Part shown: positions 1-5,253 of the stretch, piece by piece
Numbering within the stretch: position 1 is the first letter of the stretch
How the letters are laid out: each line of letters opens with the position of its first letter
Assembly (NCBI GenBank): GCA_913062745.1
Contig: CAJXXJ010000320.1
Coordinates: 1-5,253 of the forward strand
From: an uncultured Phaeodactylibacter sp.
Lineage (GTDB): Bacteria; Bacteroidota; Bacteroidia; Chitinophagales; Saprospiraceae
Direction: 5' to 3'
DNA length: 5,253 bases
The notes under the pieces: model-generated
What the model was told of the DNA's origin: nothing
What the model saw: the letters and a program-made list of their open reading frames with translations, nothing else
Database searches by the model: none
Made by a program: the position numbers and the translations under genes

Positions 1-2
1 CC

Positions 3-2642
3 CGGGATACCGTGCCCCGCGACAGCCTCAGCTATCAGGAGCGCTACGGCGGCAGCGATGCCCTGCCGGCAGACAGCCTGCCGCCTTCTTCCGCCGCCTT
101 CAGTGGCAGCATCGAACTGTCCAAAGACTCGCTCGACGCGCCGGTCGACTACACCGCTGAAGACTCCATGATCTACGATATCGCCAATCAGCAGGTCCAC
201 CTTTACGGCAACGCTTCCGTTACCTATACCAGCATTAACCTGAAAGCGGCTCATATTATTTTCGACTGGCAGACGAATATCGTAACCGCCGAAGGAATGC
301 CGGACAGCCTGGGCCTGCCCGCCGGGCTGCCGGAGTTTTCGGATGACAGCCAGTCTTTCACCGCAGACAGCATGCGTTACAACTTCAATACCAAGCGGGG
401 CATGGTCTACGATGTGGTGACCCAGCAAAACGATGTCGTCGTGCGCTCCGGCCGATCCAAATTCGTCACGCAGGAAGCTCAGGATACCCTCGCAGAAGAC
501 CGCAACGTCATTTTCAGCTCCAATTCTATCTTCACGACCTGCCAGCACGACGAACCGCACTTTGGTATACGCAGCCAGCGCCAAAAAGTTATACCGAACG
601 AGCTGGTTGTAGTCGGCCCGTCCAATTTGGAGATCATGAATGTGCCTACGCCCATCTGGCTTCCCTTCGGGTTCTTCCCCATCGCCTCGGGCAGAAGCAC
701 CGGCTTGATCTTCCCCCGCGACTATCAGTACTCGCCGCAGTGGGGCTTCGGCCTCGAAGGCATCGGCTGGTACTTCCCGCTGGGCGACCACTTCAACCTG
801 TCGATGACCGGCAATATCTACCTGAAAGGCACCTGGGGCGTCAACGCCATCTCCCAGTACCGAAAGCGCTACAAATACTCCGGCAACTTCAACCTCGGTT
901 ACGATGTGCGGCGCAGCGAAGACGATGAAGGCGTCATCTCCCGCCCCCGCTCCTTCCTCTTCCAGTGGAGCCACCGGCAGGAAAGCTCGGCTCACCCGAC
1001 GATCAACTTCGGCGGCTCCATCAATATACAGACCAACAACTACCAGCGGCGCGTATTCAACGATACCCGCCGGCTGGAAAACCAACTGCGCTCCAACTTC
1101 AACTTCAGCAAAAACTGGCGCGACAAGCCGTTTAACTTCAACGCTTCTTTCAACCACAACCAGAACTCCAACACGCGCCAGGTAACGGTCAGCTTCCCGA
1201 ATATGCAGTTTCAGACGCAGGCCCTCAACCCCTTCAAACGCAAGGAACGCACGGGCAAAGAAAAGTGGTTCGAAGCCATCACCATGCGCTACCGGGCGGA
1301 GGCACGCAACCAATTCCAAGCGGCCGACACCACGCTCTTCACGCGGGAAACGCTGGAAAACGCCCAATTCGGCGTGCAGCAAAACCCCCACGGCGGTACG
1401 TCTTTCAAGGTATTTAAGTATTTCAACCTCAACCCTTCTGCCAACTACGAAGAGGTCTGGTACCTGCGCACCCTGCGCCGGGAATTTGACCCCACACAGA
1501 TTGAGCTGGACACCATGGTGGATGGCGGCAAGCAGACTATCGACACCCTGGCCTACGGGGAAGTTACCGACCGGCAGGTGGGCGGATTTGAAGCCTACCG
1601 GCAGTTTAATGCGAGCCTGAGTCTGAATACTCAAATCTTCGGTACGCTCCGCTTTGGCAAGGGCCGGATACGGGGGCTGCGCCATATCATAAAACCTAAC
1701 CTGTCCTTCAACTTTACACCGGATTACACGCGGCCGGAGCTGGGCTACTTCCGCGAAGTCCGCGACCCGCGCACCCTGGACGAATTTGACACCTACTCCA
1801 TCTTTGACGGCGGGATATTCGGCGGGCCATCGCAGTCCGGCCGGCAGATGACCATGAGCTACTCGCTGAATAACATTTTTGAAGCCAAGGTCTTTTCCCG
1901 TAAGGACTCTACCGAGAAAAAAGTCAAATTGTTTGATAACCTCGTCGTTGGCGGCAACTACAATTTCGCAGCCGACTCGCTAAACTGGAGCCCGGTGGCC
2001 GTTCGCGGTACCGCCCGTTTCCTGAAGGGCATCACCACGCTCAATATGGGCGCTACTTTCGACCCCTACGTACAGAACAGCAACGGGCGGCGCATTGACC
2101 GCACCGTATGGGAAGACAGCGGGCGCCCGCTGCGCTTCGACCGGGCTAATGCACGTCTGGTAACGAATATTACGGTGGGGAAACTCCGCGCCCTGCTATT
2201 CGGCGAAGAGGAGGAGGTATTGCTCAGTGAAGAAGAGGAACTGCAACAGCGCGGGCGGCTCCGGGTAGAGGAAACGGACTTCCTGAGCCTGTTCGAGAAC
2301 TTCCGGATCAGCCACAACATCGGTTTTGAATGGCAGGTACGGCCACAGGACGGGCGAGATACGCTGTTTATTCAGACCAACTCGCTCAACTGCTCAGGCA
2401 GCATACAGCTGACGGACAACTGGTTCGTGAATATCGGCAACTTCGGCTACGACTTTGTCCGTAAGGGCGTCACCTTCCCTTCCGTTGGCTTTACGCGCGA
2501 CCTGCACTGCTGGACAGCCGGCGCCAACTGGCAGCCCACCATCGGTACCTATAGCTTTTACATCCGGGTAAAACCAGGTTCGCTTGACTTCCTCAACATA
2601 CCCTACAACCGGACCAACGCGGATGCCAGGCCGGGCTTCTGA
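3..2642 (+). CDS. lptD: LPS-assembly outer-membrane protein LptD, 5'-partial
   Basis: LptD is the outer-membrane beta-barrel that, with LptE, inserts lipopolysaccharide into the outer leaflet. The frame is open to the window edge. The GTG at 12 is unlikely to be the true start, because no signal peptide follows it and the Asp-Ser-rich linker already begins there; the signal peptide should lie upstream. Counting from that GTG codon, residues 1-43 are a linker with repeated DSL, and about 44-170 form an OstA/LptA-like region with two similar beta-strand segments (EDSMIYD and ADSMRYN). The family motif TTCQHDEPHF follows, then a PTPIWLPFGFFP segment near 213-225. The rest is an aromatic-rich barrel with alternating strands, ending in RDLHCW (829-834) and a terminal Phe. 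Only three cysteines are visible (177, 794, 833); in E. coli LptD disulfides tie the N-terminal domain to the barrel. A Glu-rich stretch at 732-743 is probably a loop. The next gene starts 35 bases downstream. Confidence 0.93.
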   Translation, partial: RDTVPRDSLSYQERYGGSDALPADSLPPSSAAFSGSIELSKDSLDAPVDYTAEDSMIYDIANQQVHLYGNASVTYTSINLKAAHIIFDWQTNIVTAEGMPDSLGLPAGLPEFSDDSQSFTADSMRYNFNTKRGMVYDVVTQQNDVVVRSGRSKFVTQEAQDTLAEDRNVIFSSNSIFTTCQHDEPHFGIRSQRQKVIPNELVVVGPSNLEIMNVPTPIWLPFGFFPIASGRSTGLIFPRDYQYSPQWGFGLEGIGWYFPLGDHFNLSMTGNIYLKGTWGVNAISQYRKRYKYSGNFNLGYDVRRSEDDEGVISRPRSFLFQWSHRQESSAHPTINFGGSINIQTNNYQRRVFNDTRRLENQLRSNFNFSKNWRDKPFNFNASFNHNQNSNTRQVTVSFPNMQFQTQALNPFKRKERTGKEKWFEAITMRYRAEARNQFQAADTTLFTRETLENAQFGVQQNPHGGTSFKVFKYFNLNPSANYEEVWYLRTLRREFDPTQIELDTMVDGGKQTIDTLAYGEVTDRQVGGFEAYRQFNASLSLNTQIFGTLRFGKGRIRGLRHIIKPNLSFNFTPDYTRPELGYFREVRDPRTLDEFDTYSIFDGGIFGGPSQSGRQMTMSYSLNNIFEAKVFSRKDSTEKKVKLFDNLVVGGNYNFAADSLNWSPVAVRGTARFLKGITTLNMGATFDPYVQNSNGRRIDRTVWEDSGRPLRFDRANARLVTNITVGKLRALLFGEEEEVLLSEEEELQQRGRLRVEETDFLSLFENFRISHNIGFEWQVRPQDGRDTLFIQTNSLNCSGSIQLTDNWFVNIGNFGYDFVRKGVTFPSVGFTRDLHCWTAGANWQPTIGTYSFYIRVKPGSLDFLNIPYNRTNADARPGF

Positions 2643-2677
2643 CCGCCATAATTTTTCTATCTTAACCGGCAAAAAGT

Positions 2678-3816
2678 ATGCGCCACCTGATTATGCTGCT
2701 ACTCCTTTGCCTGCTGAGCTGCCAGGCCCCGGAACAGCCTGAAGCCACCACCGCTGCCCTTTTGTTCGTAGGCACCTACACCAAAAAGGAGGCGCATGTG
2801 GACGGCAAAGCCGAAGGCATCAACTGCCTGGAAGCCGATGGCCCCGGCTGGTCGGCGGAAGCCACTACCCCGGGCATCATCAACCCTTCCTACCTGACTA
2901 TTGATGAGGAGCGCTCATTGCTTTACGCCGTCTCCGAAATCGGGCCCGATGTAGACAGCAGCGGGCAGGTAGTGGCTTACCAAATCCTCGCAGACGGCCA
3001 ATTGAAAGAGCTGAACCGGCAAGCCACGCACGGCTTTGCGCCCTGTTATGTAAGCCTGCACCCGGATGGCAGCAGCGTACTCGTAGCTAACTATGTGGGC
3101 GGCACAGTAGCCGTGCTGCCCCGCCGCCCCGACGGCAGCCTCAGCCCTGCGAGTGATACCCTGCAGTTTACAGGCAGCGGGCCACACGCGGAGCAGGAAG
3201 CCTCCCACCCGCACTGCATCCTGCCCGGGCCGGGCGGGCAGTTTGTTTTTGTGGCAGACAAAGGTACGGACCGCATTGAGGTACTGAACTGGGAGACGGC
3301 AGAAGGGCAAGCGTCACTGAGCCGTCAGTCCGGTATAACAGTGCAAGCCGGTGCCGGTCCGCGCCATCTGGCTTTCCACCCCAAACAGCGATGGCTCTAC
3401 CTCATCAATGAACTCGACGCTACGGTCAATGCCTATACGTTAGACCCGGCAACGGGCAATCTGCAACTCCTGCAGTCCATTACCACCCTTCCGGAATCGT
3501 ACCAGGGACAGAATACCTGCGCCGACATCCACCTCAGCCCGGATGGTACTTACCTCTACGCCTCCAACCGCGGGCACAACAGCCTGGCCATCTATAAGGT
3601 GCTGCCGGACGGCCGGCTGGAAGCGCGCGGCCATGCCTCCACAGCAGGCGAATTCCCCCGCAATTTCCTGATGCATCCGAACGGAAAGCAAGTGCTTGTG
3701 GCTAATCAGAACAGCGATAATATTGTTGTATTTGACAGAGATACCACTGATGGCAGCCTGAGCGTAAGCGAAATATTACCGAGCCCCACGCCCGTTTGCC
3801 TTAAACTCTACCGCCC

Positions 3817-3820
<4 letters not shown>
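2678..3820 (+). CDS. Lactonase-family beta-propeller lipoprotein (YbhE/Pgl-like)
   Basis: This is a 380-residue member of the lactonase family (Pfam Lactonase, 6-phosphogluconolactonase YbhE type), a seven-bladed propeller. The ATG start is supported by an immediate lipoprotein signal: Arg-His, a Leu-rich core, then lipobox LLSC with Cys15 as the lipidation site. The mature protein therefore sits on a membrane outside the cytoplasm. Family landmarks are VGTYT (31-35), NPSYLTID (69-76), APCYVSLHPDG (121-131), VANYVGGTV (136-144), GSGPH with SHPHC (166-180), GPRHLAFHP (227-235), CADIHLSPDG (281-290) and FPRNFLMHPNG (326-336). These repeat roughly once per blade. E. coli Pgl is cytoplasmic and about 331 residues long, so export argues against a role in the pentose phosphate pathway here. 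The substrate is unknown; an extracellular sugar lactone or a non-enzymatic propeller role are both possible. The family call is strong, but the exact reaction is not established. The gene overlaps the next one by 4 bases. Confidence 0.9.
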
Positions 3821-4882
<1,062 letters not shown>

Positions 4883-4884
<2 letters not shown>

Positions 4885-4920
4885 AAAAACCTCCCTCCAT
4901 CGTCATCCGAAGGAGAGAGG
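4883..4920 (-). terminator. Intrinsic terminator reading on the minus strand
   Basis: The arms 4890-4898 (CCTCCCTCC) and 4912-4920 (GGAGAGAGG) pair over nine positions. An inner TCG/CGA pair (4900-4902 with 4908-4910) extends the stem above an A-A mismatch and leaves a five-base loop. The one mismatch (4894 with 4916) is C-A in plus-strand RNA but becomes a G-U wobble in minus-strand RNA. Seven A (4883-4889) flank it on the left, so minus-strand RNA has the stem followed by seven U. On the plus strand no T run follows the hairpin. It may still end or protect the plus transcript as a 3' hairpin, but its layout fits minus-strand termination better. Confidence 0.5.
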
Positions 4921-5018
4921 CTATCCCAAAAACCGATTATATATTGTAAAAATCCCAATTTATTTCCACATAAAAAAATCTACGCTCCACTTTCTGCTTT
5001 TTTAACAGAATCTGCGAC
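4921..5018 (+). other. AT-rich intergenic leader of the adenylyltransferase gene
   Basis: This stretch is sharply richer in A and T than the flanking genes, with several A and T runs (for example 4971-4978 and 4998-5003). It probably holds the promoter and 5' leader of the following gene. I looked for the Bacteroidota promoter pattern (a -33 TTTG-like box and a -7 TAnnTTTG box) and found no convincing pair; TTG at 4944-4946 has no good partner at the right distance. No riboswitch or tRNA is apparent. Confidence 0.35.
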
Positions 5019-5047
5019 ATGGAAAAGCCTGATTGCAACATGGAAAA
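5013..5047 (+). repeat. Short direct repeat duplicating a start-codon context
   Basis: The 14-base unit TGCRACATGGAAAA occurs at 5013-5026 and again at 5034-5047, offset by 21 bases (seven codons) and differing at one position (G5016 against A5037). Each copy carries an in-frame ATG of the adenylyltransferase gene (5019 and 5040), so either could be the start codon. It may be a small tandem duplication or chance. Confidence 0.6.
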
Positions 5048-5253
5048 CACCGCCCTCACCCAAAGTGAACTACAGCGCTACGCCCGCCATCTTTCGCTCC
5101 CCGGCTTCGGGCTGCAAGCCCAACTGAAGCTGAAGCAAAGCCGGGTACTGGTGATCGGCGCCGGCGGCCTGGGCAGCCCGGTGCTGATGTACCTGGCCGC
5201 TGCCGGCGTAGGCCAGATTACCATCATGGACTTCGACCGGGTAGAGCAGAGCA
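5019..5253 (+). CDS. ThiF/MoeB/HesA-family adenylyltransferase, 3'-partial
   Basis: This is the N-terminal 78 residues of an E1-like enzyme. Members adenylate the C-terminal Gly of a small ubiquitin-like sulfur carrier (MoaD or ThiS), preparing it for thiocarboxylate formation in molybdopterin or thiamine synthesis in the cytoplasm. Family features seen are [12 protein letters not shown] (20-31, the usual RYsRqi-lp-fG opening), the Rossmann nucleotide-binding loop [12 protein letters not shown] (43-54), the following YLAAAGVG helix, and the acidic strand end [10 protein letters not shown] (69-78), whose Asp contacts ATP ribose in the family. The Arg finger, Zn cysteines, catalytic Cys and any C-terminal rhodanese domain lie beyond the edge, so MoeB and ThiF cannot be told apart. 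The start is ambiguous: ATG 5019 is the first after an in-frame stop at 4971-4973, while ATG 5040 gives a shorter leader closer to typical family N-termini. The gene follows a 134-base gap and probably has its own promoter. Confidence 0.9.
   Translation, partial: MEKPDCNMENTALTQSELQRYARHLSLPGFGLQAQLKLKQSRVLVIGAGGLGSPVLMYLAAAGVGQITIMDFDRVEQS

Noticed and set aside
12..14. GTG as the start codon of lptD
   Set aside because: The frame is open upstream to the window edge and no signal peptide follows this codon, which an outer-membrane protein needs.
2649..2656. TAATTTTT before the lactonase gene, close to the Bacteroidota -7 box TAnnTTTG
   Set aside because: The final G is missing and there is no TTTG-like -33 box at the expected distance upstream; the 35-base gap fits an operon without its own promoter.
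2915..3310. A 131-codon minus-strand open frame inside the lactonase gene
   Set aside because: It lies wholly within a gene with clear family motifs on the plus strand; its translation shows no recognisable domain.

Overview
The window looks like chromosomal DNA from a member of the Bacteroidota. The main reason is the first gene, an LptD of the form seen in that phylum: an N-terminal linker rich in Asp-Ser, an OstA-like domain, a TTC...PHF region and a C-terminal RDLHCW motif. No strong Shine-Dalgarno sequences are visible, and an AT-rich spacer sits between GC-rich genes. A GC-rich lineage such as the Saprospiria (Lewinella-like) is possible, but the placement below phylum is a guess.

Layout, all genes on the + strand. 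Positions 3-2642 hold most of lptD, the outer-membrane LPS translocon, with its 5' end lost at the window edge. After a 35-base gap, 2678-3820 encodes a lipoprotein with a YbhE/Pgl-type lactonase beta-propeller. Its stop codon overlaps by 4 bases (ATGA) the start of 3817-4884, an unrecognised 355-residue protein. A 134-base AT-rich spacer follows; its first part holds a hairpin that reads as an intrinsic terminator on the minus strand. The start of a ThiF/MoeB/HesA-type adenylyltransferase runs from 5019 or 5040 off the right edge.

The first three genes are close enough to form one transcription unit. The lactonase and the unknown protein are the most tightly linked, probably by translational coupling. 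LptD and the lactonase act in the envelope. The unknown protein has no signal peptide and appears cytoplasmic. The adenylyltransferase probably starts a separate unit for sulfur transfer in molybdopterin or thiamine synthesis.

The most interesting item is the 3817-4884 protein. Its sequence shows, in the right order, the landmarks of a protein-kinase-like fold: a beta3-type lysine, a hinge-like segment, a GDxxxxN catalytic loop and an IDFD metal-binding motif. This is an inference from motif reading and has not been tested by a structure or profile search. I see no mobile element, CRISPR array, tRNA, rRNA or recognisable defence system.
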